From Sisyra terminalis (taxonomy: Eukaryota; Arthropoda; Insecta; Neuroptera; Sisyridae), in contig OY292280.1 in assembly GCA_958496175.1 (NCBI GenBank), forward strand, positions 13,206,001 to 13,270,000: a stretch of DNA of 64,000 bases, written 5' to 3'. The translations under genes were made by a program, and so were the position numbers. Positions 11,960 through 23,928 of this stretch are shown here, piece after piece. Position 1 is the stretch's first letter. Each line of letters starts with the position of its first letter. A model generated the notes under the pieces. The model ran no database searches. It saw only the letters and a program-made list of their open reading frames with translations, and was not told the DNA's origin.

Positions 11960-13060
11960 CTTCTGAGAGTTCTTCTGCACTGGGTCCTAAAAGGACTATT
12001 GCGCCTCAGTTGTTTTCAGTTTCAATTGGTCAGGTCTGCTTCTGATATGAATTTCAGCAGATATATCCAGGTCCAGGTGACTTGGAGTCATAGCTGGGCA
12101 GTTAAATAGTACGGGGAAGCAAGGCCGTTTTAAATTAGACTGAGGTCCTTGGGAGCACAAGAATTTGGGGCCCTTTTCGAAAGTAAAAAAAGCGAATTAT
12201 AATAACATTTTTTTACTATGTATGACCATTTATTATAGGTAATCAAATACAGTATGATATAATAATAATTTTAATATCTTTCTCTGGGCTGGATCCTAAA
12301 AGGACTACTGCGCCCCAGTTGTTTTCAGTTCCAATTGGTCAGGTCTGCTTCTTATATGAATCTCAGCAAATATATCCGGGTCCAGGTGACTTTGAGTCAT
12401 TTGAGCAGTGAAATAGTACGTGGGAACAGGGTCGTTTTAAACTAGGCTGGGGTCCTTAGGAACACAACGATTTGGGGCCCTTTTGGAAAGTAAAAAAAGT
12501 GAATTATAATAAAATTTTTTTACTATGTATGACCATTTATTATAGGTAATCAAATACAGTATGATATAATAATAATTTTACAATCTAAATCTATAAATAA
12601 TTCTAATATCATTAATGATATAGATTGCTGCTGAATTTTTGAGTTACGGTTGCGATAACGGTTTCTTTCGGGATTTCTGTTGAGCAAAATCTTCTATTAT
12701 ATCCTTAAAGTCAATTTTTTGAAGGATATCACTTTCTAAGCTCAAATTACTCAATCGTTTTTGTAATATTGTTGTTTACAATTCATTTTTTATTCTTTTA
12801 AGCTGCGAAAATGACCGCTTTCCACTACAATTAGTAACCATTATGCAAAGGAATATTCTTGTAGCAATTTCTACGTTTGGAAAAGTTTCATCCAATTTAT
12901 CTGATTTTATTAGGTTATGTTATTCTTCGGGGCCCCCTGAGAATGGGGGCCCTGGACACGGGCCCCATGTGTCCTTATGGTGAAGACGGTATTGTGTGGG
13001 AGGCAGTTTCATCTTCCACGCCACTTTTCCTGCAAGCTGCTGATTTGTGTTTTTCCCTAT
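11960..13060 (-). mobile_element. Fragmented non-LTR retrotransposon 3' region, locally duplicated
   Basis: The block cctaaaaggactattgcgcc...gttttcag...gtcaggtctgcttct...ggtccaggtgac occurs near 11985 and again near 12295, each followed by ggggcccttt and a shared tail tatgaccatttattatagg; the unit repeats at about 310 bp. Near 13000-13060 the minus strand reads AACRKSGVEDETASH, a broken form of the cysteine-histidine motif at the end of the RNase H region (better kept at 33.1-33.3 kb). It is a dead copy. Confidence 0.55.
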
Positions 13061-13108
13061 ATAATATCCTATATAATAATCCTATATCCTATATAATTCC
13101 CTATAATA

Positions 13109-13574
13109 TCTCGTTTAATATTGATCTTAGCGATTTGGTCTACAGGACCTTTTTTGTAGGAAATCAAAATCTCTACAAGTTTTTTATTTGTAATTTTTCC
13201 GTAGCTCTTGTTTTTTACGAGATAAATGCAAAAAAAACGCGAATTTTATGGAAAAATCAGGTTCAGTGGCCCGTACTACCTCACTGGTGTGAGTTTCACT
13301 TTGTCGCAATGGGCACTTTTGTAGAGCGTTTAATTCTGAGAAAAAACCATCTTCGGTAAAAGCGATCCCATGAAATGCCGCTGAGATATAGAAATTTAAA
13401 AATAGAAAATCAGAGTTTCCGTGTATTTTCAATGGGAAATCTTTACACGTCTTGGTCGAGGACTTAAAATTAATATTAAGGGCTCAAACTTTCAGAAATT
13501 TTTTTTTTTTGTTATTTCCAACAAAATTTCACGATGGGACCAAAAAAAAAAAAGTCAAAAAAAAAATCACCCTA
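13109..13574. mobile_element. Half copy (right arm) of the AGGGTGATTT fold-back family
   Basis: Matches the right arm of the full fold-back at 60336-61330: gatttggtctacaggacc, the core ctacaggaccttttttgtagg, then tttgtagagcgtttaattctg, and the end ccaacaaaatttcacgatgg...aatcaccctA. The left arm is absent. Confidence 0.75.
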
Positions 13575-14339
13575 GTGCATATATAAAATAATGTATTTAT
13601 ATACCCCCTCTGACTGATGAAATTTTAATAATCCGTGTATTCCTTATAGGAAGTAGGCATGTGATAAGATTATTTTCTTGAGGGGGCACAATATTTTTTT
13701 ATTTGCAAGTGCGTGAAAAAGATCACGAAAAAAAATCGTAATTCCAGCCAGAAATCATCATAATGATAAATAATAAATAATCATATCATCGTAATGATAA
13801 AAGAAATTTAAAATCTTCTTCCAGAGCAAAAGGCATACGCCAAATCGTGTATGGTGAACTCTTGACTATCCAATATGGTTTAATTATATATTTGAAATTC
13901 AGATATTTTAATAATAAGTTTAAAGATCCATAATGGTAATACATGATTATGGAAGAACTGGGTTTCGTGCAATTGTACAAATTTCAATTTCACGGTTGTG
14001 TTGTACAGTGCAATAGTGTAATAGTTTTTGGAAAAAGGTTCATTCGGGAATCGAAAAAGGGAGATGGGGTTATTTTGACGCGAGTATTTTGATAACTTTC
14101 GACTTTTTAGTCATAATTAAGACCGAATTTATTGAACTTGGCGATATTTTTTATTTATGTATAGATGCTGATTGATTTATGGATTATTTGGTTCACGGTA
14201 GGTATACCTACCGTAGGTATACGCAATAGACTATACTATTTTTAGATATTTATAAATATTTTTTGAAAATTAATTGATTATTACATAGAACAATTTTATT
14301 CTTTGCAACAGTTTATGAAATGTGTCTTTTTCATGGGTG

Positions 14340-14440
14340 TGAAGTGTTTTCAGGTATGATTATATTTTTCGTAAAGGAAATAAGAAAAATGAAATACGTT
14401 ACGCAGACGAAGTCGCGGGGATCAGCTAGTTCAATTATAT
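14340..14440 (-). repeat. Fragment of the dispersed ctagctgatccccgcgacttcg repeat
   Basis: Minus strand reads aactagctgatccccgcgac followed by ttcgtctgcgtaacg. The same start occurs at 59806, where it continues to a tail (caaaccggtcaagtagtttt...gtaatattagagtat) typical of short non-LTR-derived or SINE-like repeats of insects. Related fragments lie near 17811-17840 and 27945-27975. Confidence 0.5.
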
Positions 14441-14629
14441 TAGTTTTATGTTATTTTTTCTTGTCATAGTTAAATTTGTTATTGGAAACTTGGGTCGTTG
14501 TTTATCCATGGAAGAGAAGCTTATTGAATCGAAAAAAAAGATTGCTTAGGGCGTTAGTTAATGATTTTTTGACCTTTTTGTCCCCTTTTATTTCTGTTTC
14601 GTTTGTAAATGATGAAGAAAAAGAGCAGA

Positions 14630-14849
14630 AAAAAACGTGACCGTACTATTACTACAAGAGTACGTAGTATCAAACCCAAACATCAACTCGTACTATAACC
14701 AGTATCCCTCGTCTTTCCCTTCGTCTGAACTGGAACCGCGGGCATCAACATTTTACAACCACGACTTGATAAAACGCGTAAAACCGGAGGCAACAACGAA
14801 TAGCAGCTACCTGATCAGTAATTATCATAATTACACATATACATATTAA
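14630..14849 (+). CDS. Orphan C-terminal exon of an unidentified protein
   Basis: After a possible acceptor gagcag at 14624-14629 the frame reads KNVTVLLLQEYVVSNPNINS, then YYNQYPSSFPSSELEPRAST, FYNHDLIKRVKPEATTNSSY and LISNYHNYTYTY before TAA. Codon choice is clearly richer in G and C than the surroundings (tcg, ccg, cgc, aac), which argues for real coding history. The composition, rich in S, N, Y, P and T, resembles the low-complexity end of a transcription factor, but no domain is present and the family is unknown. The A-run directly after the stop could instead mean a retrocopy. Partner exons were not found. Confidence 0.35.
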
Positions 14850-15719
14850 AAAAAAAAAAAATTTAAAACGATTCGAAAACAAAATCCAGTAAGTCTTCTG
14901 CGCATGCTACGCATGGTTCTTCTAATCTTCTTAAAATGACCGTTGACACTAACGCTTTTGAAAATACAAATTTATATACCTAAAACGGAAATTTTCCGAA
15001 CTATTTCATCGCATTTTCATGCCTTAAAAATTCAACCTTAACACCAGAGACTTTAATTTCTCAAATATTACAACTTTGAGTACCATTTTCGTCACTGCAA
15101 TGATAATTCGGCAAAACTATGATAAACCACGTAGAAATATAAAATGTGCACATTTGTGCCATTAAATTACGTAAATGAATATCATTTCATATATAATTAC
15201 TATTACGTCGTCAATTACTTAAAGCTATTGTAAAACACTATGACTTCATATACTTGCATGAACCATTCTAAATGCAGTTAATTACGATTCTCTTCTTTTT
15301 TTTCTTCATTTTGTTTCTGCGCACATCAAGGCCAAACCAATATTTATAAATATCTAATTACATATCACACCTGCAATACAAACATATAGTAATCACCGGA
15401 AAAAATTGATATCAACTGTTTCATTAATTTTTTCCGTTAAATTTATCAGTAAATATTAAATATTAGTACAATAACTTAAGTTCAAGAAAACTGCTGAAAG
15501 GACACGCCAGGATAGATCAAATAATCAATGACACTTACACAAAAAATGGTATGGGTCCAAAACAAATGATGAACAAAATTATTTTTGTCAATAGAATTCT
15601 TTTAAACCCAGCGAATTAAAAATATGTAACTCGCAAGTTTAAATTCAAATTCTTATGTTAAATAATCGCTGGAATATGAGGATATTCACAGAAAACAAAT
15701 ATTCATATTAGTTTCCATA

Positions 15720-16089
15720 GTATTCTAAGTAAATATCTATACTTTCAATATAATTCCAGACAAGCTTACAAAAAAAAAAAAACAGTGCTGAATTAAGGCT
15801 TAATCGATGATGAGGGCAGGTTTCCAAAAAAAAAATAGATAATGAACAAAAAATGTACAAACTATATTCCAATATTAGAATAAAAATTGAAAATTCAATA
15901 GTAAAATTTCGGTAATTTATTGCGTAAATGAGTGGTAGGATTCCAAGTTGATGACCTATAGTACTGCTTTTCAAATAGGAAGATCGGGTCCCTTAGGGAC
16001 CCACGAAATGTATCTATAATGATAATTAATGGTACATAAATAAAGTATTATTGGCACTGCTTTTTATAAATAGATATTGCAGTGTATAG
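15720..16089 (+). repeat. First copy of a ~365-bp direct duplication
   Basis: Nearly the same sequence as 17040-17395, starting taaatatctatactttcaatataattccag and ending attgcagtgtatag. Shared internal text includes gaattaaggcttaatcgatg and gggacccacgaaatg. The two copies sit on each side of a fold-back element. Confidence 0.8.
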
Positions 16090-17039
16090 TCGACTGGGCC
16101 AAAAAATCGATTTTTTTTTTTGAAAAGTATATCGAAAATATTATTCAAGGTGACAAAAAAATATCGGGAAGGTTTGAGTCTTTAATATTAATATCAAGAA
16201 GTCTATCATCTTTAATTTCGATTTTTTATTTGTGCTTGGATTTTTGCGTCAATGCTGTAAAAAAATTCATCTGCACATATATTTATAGAAAATTAAATTC
16301 CCTACAAAAAAGGTTTCTTTGAAAATTTTTGCCAAACACGCCGTTTCCGAATAATCAAGCTTCAGACATTGATATAATTTTTAGATTTATCTTCATTATT
16401 TTGGAATTTTGTAAGTAACAAAAAAATGAATATATAGAAATAAAAAATATTGATTCTTAAAGGGAATTTAACGCTCTACAAAAATGGTCTCTTAACATTT
16501 TTACATAAAATCACTTTTTCAAAAATTATTCACAATTAAAATTGAAGGAAAAATAAAATTATTGTTTTTTTCGTTGTTGAACCAATTTTGAAAGAGTGAT
16601 TTTATGTAAAAACGTTAAGAGACCTTTTTTGTAGAACATTAAATTCACTTTGAGAATCTATATTGTTTATTTCTATATATTCATTTGTTTGTTAGTTACA
16701 AAATTCCAAAATAAAGAAGATAAATCTAAAAATTATATCAATGTCTGAAGCTTGATTATTCGGAAACGGCGTGTCTGTCAAAAATTTTCAAAGAAACCTT
16801 TTTTGTAGGGAATTTAATTTTCTATAAATATATGTGCAGATGATTTTTTTTACCTTGATAGTTTTACAGCATTGACGCAAAAATGAAAGCACAAATAAAA
16901 AATCGAAATTAATGATGGACCTCTTAATATTAATAGTAAGGATTCAAACCTTCCCGATATTTTGTCTTTTGTCACCTTGAACAATATTTTCGATATACTT
17001 TTCAAAAAAATAAATAGTCGAATTTTTTGGCCCAGTCTA
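16090..17039. mobile_element. 950-bp fold-back element, GACTGGGCC ends
   Basis: Left end TCGACTGGGCCAAAAAATCG and right end TTTTTTGGCCCAGTCTA are inverted, and the arms stay complementary almost to the centre. It carries gctctacaaaaatggtctct and its mirror agagaccttttttgtagaac. No transposase. It sits exactly at the junction of two direct repeats of about 365 bp. Other members are at 30176, 33800, 34386, 44028 and 44727. Confidence 0.85.
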
Positions 17040-17395
17040 GTAAACATCTATACTCTCACTATAATTCCAGGCAAAATTACAAAAAAAAAACAGTTCTGAA
17101 TTAAGGCTTAATCGATGATGAGGGCAGGTTTCCAAAAACAGAAATAATAAACCCAAAATGTACACACTATATTGCAATATTAGTGTAAAAATTGAAAATT
17201 TAATGGTAAAATTTCGAAATTTATTTCGTAAATGATTAATGGGGTTCCAAGTTGATGACTTATAGTAGTGCTTTTCAAATAGGAAGACCTGGTCTCTTAG
17301 GGACCCACGAAATGTTTCTATAATGATAATTAATGGTACATAAATAAAGTACTATTGGCACTGATTTGTATAAATATATATTGTAGTGTATAGTA
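17040..17395 (+). repeat. Second copy of the ~365-bp direct duplication
   Basis: Begins taaacatctatactctcact and ends attgtagtgtatag. It differs from the first copy by scattered substitutions and small indels, so the duplication is not recent. Confidence 0.8.
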
Positions 17396-17695
17396 AACGA
17401 CAAGCCATACTACTAAATTGGGACAAATTTGGATTGAATTAAATAAAAAATTAACAGGATCTGTGTTGGAAGTTTTAGAAGAAAGACTTGCATATAGATG
17501 TGTCTATGGTATGGACAATTGAAACAAATGAAGTAAGTGTCTATTATTATAGGCTGGTACTTAATTGTTAGCCACTGTTTTAGTAACTGCTATTATATAG
17601 GCTACAGCCTACTTAGCCTAATCAGTCAGTTTAGTTCTTATACTAGTTATTCTATAGGTACTAAAGTATAAAGTTTTTAAAGTGGCCAACTAAAC

Positions 17696-17765
17696 AGAAA
17701 TATTGGGGCGCAATAGTCCTTTTAGGACGCAGCGCAAAGGAACTCGCATGAGAGGCCCCCAGATC
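17696..17765 (+). mobile_element. 3'-end fragment of the ggggcgcaatagtcc non-LTR element
   Basis: Reads ggggcgcaatagtcctttta then ggacgcagcgcaaagg, the reverse complement of the 3' end at 32990-33010. Only about 70 bp remain. Confidence 0.5.
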
Positions 17766-18299
17766 ATAGGAAAAAAAACAGAAATATTGTTGATATATTA
17801 GCGTGTCACGCAGACGAAGTTGAGATTATCAAGTAGTATTGAACTAAATATGTGATATTTTTTATAAAATTCAACAAGGATTATAAATAACGTTATTGAT
17901 GTTTGATTTTTTCTGTTGCGCAACAGAACATTATTATTATTTTTTTTCTATATGTTTTATAATTGAAAATTGTTGATTTACCAATGAGATTGGTGATTTT
18001 CGAGAACGAAGTCATTGTAAGTATGGAGCAATTGCTTGTAAGTCATATTTAATAAGTGTTGGTTTTGTGTTGTTAGCCTTGAGACTCTCAATTGCATTTT
18101 CCTTTATATTTCTTACTTCAGTCCGATTTTCCTTATGCAATTTTCGAGCGCCTCATGAAAATTGATGCAAAAAACGTCCCTGAACGAACCAATATAAAAA
18201 AAACTCCATTCAACTTGGTCTTCTTGGTTTCTTTGTCAATCGCTGAAAATAAATCATCCGAATTTGAAACCGCAGATAAGTAGTAAAAATAAATGTCTT

Positions 18300-19200
18300 A
18301 TCTTGTGATACCACAATTACGATTCTACTATCAATGATTTCGAGTGGTAACTTCCCATTTTTGATAAAACTTGCATCATTTTTGTAGAATCAGGTCAAAG
18401 TTTTCAGTGGTAGATCCAAGTTATTGATGCTACTACGAATTTCCCAGCGAATTGAAGGTTGATATACATGGATGGTACGAAATCTTTGTGGTTCGGAAAT
18501 TTTCGGGATTGACCGTGAAAAGTCGCATTAGGATTACGCAAGAGTGACATAAGAACATCGTGCATTTCCTTCATGAGTAACCTTGGAAATTTTGCAAAAT
18601 TTTCTAAAACGCAATAGTGGTGAGCACCTGACAAAGAAAAAACTTGTATTTTTAGTTTGTTGACTCCCGTTAATGTTAGATTTTTTTGTTGTTATTGCTG
18701 GGTCTTTGTCGTTCGTGCCAGACCTGCATCTGGTATCTTTCTCGTGTGTAAAGAGAGCCTTGTCAGAAGAGAAATATATCATAGTGAATGCATGTTTAAA
18801 TCAAGACTTGGAGGGAAAAAATGGGGACCCCGAGTTGCGAGGAGTGTGACCAGTGGGTGAGGTGCGACGTAAGAGCGGAGGCTGATTACAAAGATCTTGG
18901 CTTCGAGTTGTGGTCTCATGCGATGTCTTCAAGAAGAATAAAGACAGCCAAGAAAAAATCAATGGCCTCGAAAGCTTTTGGGCGCAGACTGCGGGTTCAG
19001 ACTCGTTTCAGTGGGCACTAGCCACGTTTATAGGCAACAGCGTTAGCAAAAGGGCCGTAGGTAGAAACTCACGATTTACATAAAACACCTGTGCTCAAAG
19101 TCTCCGGGACGCACGAGGGGCCAGCGGAGACCTGCAGGGGACCCAAACAGCTCCAACAAGCCAAACACCTGATCGACCTGATCATAACTCGCTTTATTCA
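18300..19200. other. GC-richer stretch of unknown origin
   Basis: Base composition rises between about 18820 and 19150. Several short overlapping frames on both strands (for example one starting MGTPSCEECDQWVRCDV at 18821) have no splice context and no recognisable domain. It could be a decayed element or an old gene fragment; I cannot assign it. Confidence 0.25.
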
Positions 19201-19603
19201 GTGGCGCTCAATCTCCGCTTGACAAATCAAAAACTACTTATACCCCTTCGACCACTTTACAAACCAATATTGAAACCCATTTCGATCACATGAGGTCAAA
19301 GACTTACATTCAATCCCTTAACAAAACTGCGATCCCTTCGTCTAAATAATCTAGCCACATCTCTAACTCCCCAAAATCTCCACTTGAGAAATTCAATTTT
19401 CTATCTACTTTTGTATCATTTTTTGCGCTATAGGGGGACGGGGTATATGTCACGATTCCCATATATCCACTTTGAAAAAATTCTGAACTAAACCGTTTGC
19501 CCACCCTTGCTAATAGTATATAGGGTATGAAGTCTTCTCTATTATTTAAAACAAAACAGATTCTTTGAAATTTGTTTAATTAGTTGTTATACTGGATCCG
19601 ACC

Positions 19604-22600
19604 CTATACCGATTACCCAACAAAATTTTTAAGTGTGAATTTTCCGAAATTTTTTTTGGCCAATCGATGGGCAATTGTTTGTAGAAGTTTGTGAAAGACA
19701 CCGTTTCGTTTGTGCCAAAATAGTTTAGTGGTAATTAATTAATGAAGAAAAATTAATGAATTAGTCATTGATATAATAAAATGTTAAAAAATTAAGATTT
19801 TAAGAATCATACAATACAAAAATGCAGGAAAATTTAGGAAACGGTTGGTTTAAACTAAAACTAAAAAAAACTTAAAGAAAATTAAACAGATCCTTCCCCC
19901 CCTCAAAAAAAAGGCAATTATGAAATTAATTTTTTTTCCTCAAAGTATACTTTCCCAAAATATTCCACAATAACAAAAATCGAAACATAATTAAACACGC
20001 TTTTCTCCCAAATTTTTTCATCGTTTGTGAAAATCAATTTTTCATACAAAAAATTGTTGTATATAAATATTCCAAATAACACAATGTTTTTTAGGATAAA
20101 AAATTTTTTGTGAGAAAAGTTGATTTTCACAAACGATGAAAATTTATGTATGAAAAGCCTTTTCAATTATGTATTGATTTTTACTAGTTCGGAAAAGTTG
20201 GCTGAATCAGAAATGGTAAAAAATATTTTCCGATTTTCAAAAACCACTTAATGTTCTACTTCGTATATATATTTCCAATAAATTTTTTTGAGAAAAGTAG
20301 ATTTTCACAAACGATGAAAATTTATGTATGAAATGCCTGTCAATTATGTATTGATTTTTACTAGTTTGGAAAAGTTGGCTGAATCATAAAGTGTAGAAAA
20401 TATTTTCCGATTTTCAAAGAACACTTAATGTTCTACTTCGATTATATATTTTGAACGTTTTTTTTGAGAAAACTTGATTTTCACAAACGATGAAAACTTA
20501 CGTATTTATTTTCAATAAATTTTTGAGAAAACTTGATTTTAACAAACGATGAAAATTTAAATATGTAAAGCCTGTTTAATTATGTATTGATTTTTACTAG
20601 TTTGGAGAAGTTACCTGAATCAGAAAGGGTAAAAAATATTTTCCGATTTTCAAAAACCACTTAATGTTCTACTTCGTATATATATTTCCAATAAATTTTT
20701 TTGAGAAAACTTGATTTTCACAAACGATGAAAAATTACGTATTTATTTTCAATAAATTTTTGAGAAAACTTGATTTTAACAAACGATGAAAAATAATGTA
20801 TGAAAATCCTGTTCAATTTTGTATTGATTTTTACTAGTTTGGAAAAGTTGGCTGAATCATAAAGTGTAGAAAATATTTTCCAATTTTCAAAAACCACTTA
20901 ATGTTCTACTTCGTATATATATTTTAAATAATTTTTTTATGAGAAAAGTTGATTTTAACAAACGATGAAAAATTACGTATTTATTTTCAATAAATTTTTG
21001 AGAAAACTTGATTTTAACAAACGATGAAAATTTAAATATGTAAAGCCTGTTCAATTATGTATTGATTTTTACTAGTTTGGAGAAGTTGGCTGAATCAGAA
21101 ATGGTAGAAAATATTTTCCGATTTTCAAAAACCACTTAATGTTCTACTTCGTATATATATTTCCAATAAATTTTTTTGAGAAAACTTGATTTTCACAAAC
21201 GATGAAAATTTAAATATGTAAAGCCTGTTCAATTATGTATTGATTTTTACTAGTTTGGAGAAGTTGGCTGAATCAGAAATGGTAGAAAATATTTTCCGAT
21301 TTTCAAAGAACACTTAATGTTCTACTTCGATTATATATGTTCAAAAAAAATTTTATGAGAAAACTTGATTTTCACAAACGATGAAAAATAACGTATTTAT
21401 TTTCAATAAATTTTTGAGAAAACTTGATTTTAACAAACGATGAACATTTAAATATGTAAAGCCTGTTCAATTATGTATTGATTTTTACTAGTTTGGAGAA
21501 GTTGCCTGAATCAGAAATGGTAGAAAATATTTTCTGATTTTCAAAGAACACTTAATGTTCTACTTCGATTATATATGTTCAAAAAAAATTTTATGAGAAA
21601 ACTTGATTTTCACAAACGATGAAAAATAATGTATGAAAATCCTGTTCAATTTTGTATTGATTTTTACTAGTTTGGAAAAGTTGGCTGAATCATAAAGTGT
21701 AGAAAATATTTTCCAATTTTCAAAAACCACTTAATGTTCTACTTCGTATATATATTTTAAATAATTTTTTTATGAGAAAAGTTGATTTTAACAAACGATG
21801 AAAAATTACGTATTTATTTTCAATAAATTTTTGAGAAAACTTGATTTTAACAAACGATGAAAATTTAAATATGTAAAGCCTGTTCAATTATGTATTGATT
21901 TTTACTAGTTTGGAGAAGTTGCCTGAATCAGAAATGGTAGAAAATATTTTCCGATTTTCAAAAAAACACCTAATGTTCTACTTCGTATATATATTTCCAA
22001 TAAATTTTTTTGAGAAAACTTGATTTTCACAAACGATGAAAATTTATGTATGAAATGCCTGTCAATTATGTATTGATATTTACTAGTTTGGAAAAGATGG
22101 CTGAATCATAAAGTGTAGAAAATATTTTCCGATTTTCAAAGAGCACTTAATGTTCTACTTCGATTATATATTTTGAACTTTTGTTTTATGAGAAAACTTG
22201 ATTTTCACAAACGAGGAAAAATTACGTATTTATTTTCAATAAATTTTTGAGAAAACTTGATTTTAACAAACTATGAAAATTTAAATATGTAAAGCCTGTT
22301 CAATTATGTATTGATTTTTACTAGTTTGGAGAAGTTGGTTGAATCAGAAATGGTAGAAAATATTTTCCGATTTTCAAAAACCACTTAATGTTCTACTTCG
22401 TATATATATTTTAAATAATTTTTTTATGAGAAAAGTTGATTTTAACAAACGATGAAAATTTAAATATGTAAAGCCTGTTCAATTATGTATTGATTTTTAC
22501 TAGTTTGGAGAACTTGCCTGAATCAGAAAGGGTAGAAAATATTTTCCGATTTTCAAAAACCACTTAATGTTCTACTTCGTATATGTATTTTCAAAAAAAA

Positions 22601-23021
22601 AATTTGTATGAAAAATTGATTTTCACAAACGATAAAACAATTTGAGAGAAAAGCTTGTTAAATTATGTTTTGATTTTTGTTATTTTGGAAAGTTTTAAGA
22701 AAATGTAATTTGAGGAAAAACATTTATTTCATAATTCCCTTTTTTTAAATTTTTAAATTAGTTTTCTTTTTAGTTTTAGTATTAACCAACCGTTTTCTAA
22801 TTTTTCCCGCCTTTTTATTATTGTATGTTGCTTAAAACCTAATATTCTTAACATTTTACTATATCAATGACTAATTAATTAATTTTTCTTAATTAATTAA
22901 CTATTTTGGCACAAACGAAACAGTTTTTTTCACAAACCTCTACAAACGATTTCCCATCGATTGGCAAGAAAAATTTCGGAAAATGCACACTTTAATTTTT
23001 TGTTGGCTAAACGGTATGGGT
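19604..23021. mobile_element. 3.4-kb TIR element carrying an internal tandem array
   Basis: Left end accctataccgattacccaac followed by gtgtgaattttccgaaattt, ccaatcgatgggcaattg and cgtttcgtttgtgccaaaatag. The right end holds the same blocks inverted (ctattttggcacaaacgaaac, ccatcgattggcaag, ttgttggctaaacggtatggg). Between them lies the 20.0-22.65 kb array. Short relatives are at 8335-8535 and near 24115-24170. No transposase frame. Outside it, about 100 bp (ctgaactaaaccgtttgccc...gtatgaagtcttct...actggatcc) is present on both flanks as a direct repeat. Confidence 0.7.
20000..22650 (+). repeat. Tandem array, about 12 units alternating ~178 and ~237 bp
   Basis: The landmark acttaatgttctacttcg occurs at about 20246, 20423, 20659, 20896, 21134, 21312, 21550, 21729, 21968, 22145, 22383 and 22562. 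Spacings are 177, 236, 237, 238, 178, 238, 179, 239, 177, 238 and 179. Long units differ from short ones by an extra ~58-bp block in which tgagaaaacttgatttt-acaaacgatg is repeated. Units share ttgatttttactagtttgg and gtagaaaatattttccgatt. Confidence 0.9.
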
Positions 23022-23069
23022 TGATTTCTGAACTAATTAAACCGTTTGCCCCCCCTGCTATATAGTATA

Positions 23070-23631
23070 TAGGCTGATTCAAAAAAAATTATGATTTTTT
23101 TTTAGTTATATCGAAAATATTGTTGGGAATGACAAAAAAAAATCCGAATATTTTCAGTTTAATGCAAATAACTTAGGACCTGTGAAAAATATCAAAAACT
23201 TTTTGATAAGTTATAGAAAAAAAAGTGCTCTACAAAAAATGTCATATAATATTTTCTCATAAAATTGATGGTTGGGTCAAAAAATTGAAAAAATATTTAA
23301 ATTTCTCTTTAGTTCAACTTTGACCTCGAATAACTTTTGAAGGAATAAATATATCAAAAACTTGTACAAGACCTTTTTTGTAGATCGTTCAGTTTTCTAC
23401 AAGAATATACCTTGGTCATTCCGAAATATTGTCACCAACGTGAGCTATAAAATTCCAAAGTGCAAGAGAATATTGTTCCCATGTTATTTAAATGGAAAAT
23501 CGAAATTTGCGATGCAGCACCTCTTAATATTAATATTAAGAGCTTAATTTTCACAGGTTTTTTTTTATTATTCCCAACAACATTTTCGATATATTAAAGA
23601 AAAAAAATCATATTTTTTTTGAATCAGTCTA
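23070..23631. mobile_element. Fold-back element with TAGGCTGATTC / GAATCAGTCTA ends
   Basis: Left end taggctgattcaaaaaaaat and right end ttttttttgaatcagtcta are inverted. Arms include tatcgaaaatattgttggga and its mirror cccaacaacattttcgatat. It contains gtgctctacaaaaaatgtc and the mirrored ccttttttgtagatcg core shared by the other fold-backs. It interrupts one copy of the repeat that flanks the array element. Confidence 0.75.
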
Positions 23632-23703
23632 ATATATAGAGTATGAAGTCTTCTTTATTATTTAAAACAAAACTGATTCTTTGCAATTAGTGAAATTAGT
23701 TGT

Positions 23704-23928
23704 GTTTCAAGTCCATTTTAGCACACCCACAATCTGGCAACGTTGTATTTTCGACTTTGTTTTTAATTTAATTCGCGATTTTTTTGATGATGCAATTCTA
23801 ATATGGTATAATTCTCTCTTTTGTGGCTAAATTTTTATTATGGACCGATTTAATCGCGAATTAAATTCAAAACAAAATCGAAAATGCAACGTTGCCAGAT
23901 TGTGGATGTGCTAAAATGGACTTGAACC
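23704..23928. mobile_element. GGTTCAAG palindromic MITE, perfect 8-bp TSD
   Basis: Starts GTTTCAAGTCCATTTTAGC (first G mutated context) and ends GGACTTGAACC. It is flanked by ttagttgt at 23696-23703 and 23929-23936. Comparison with the uninterrupted duplicate at about 19580 (ttagttgttatactggatcc) confirms the empty-site sequence. Confidence 0.9.

Noticed and set aside
12877..13359. 160-codon plus-strand frame
   Set aside because: Runs from a retrotransposon remnant into a fold-back arm; the second half is repeated in the arms at 60.9 kb.
15708..17047. Possible LTR retrotransposon with ~365-bp LTRs
   Set aside because: The inner part is a palindromic fold-back without gag, pol, primer-binding site or polypurine tract.
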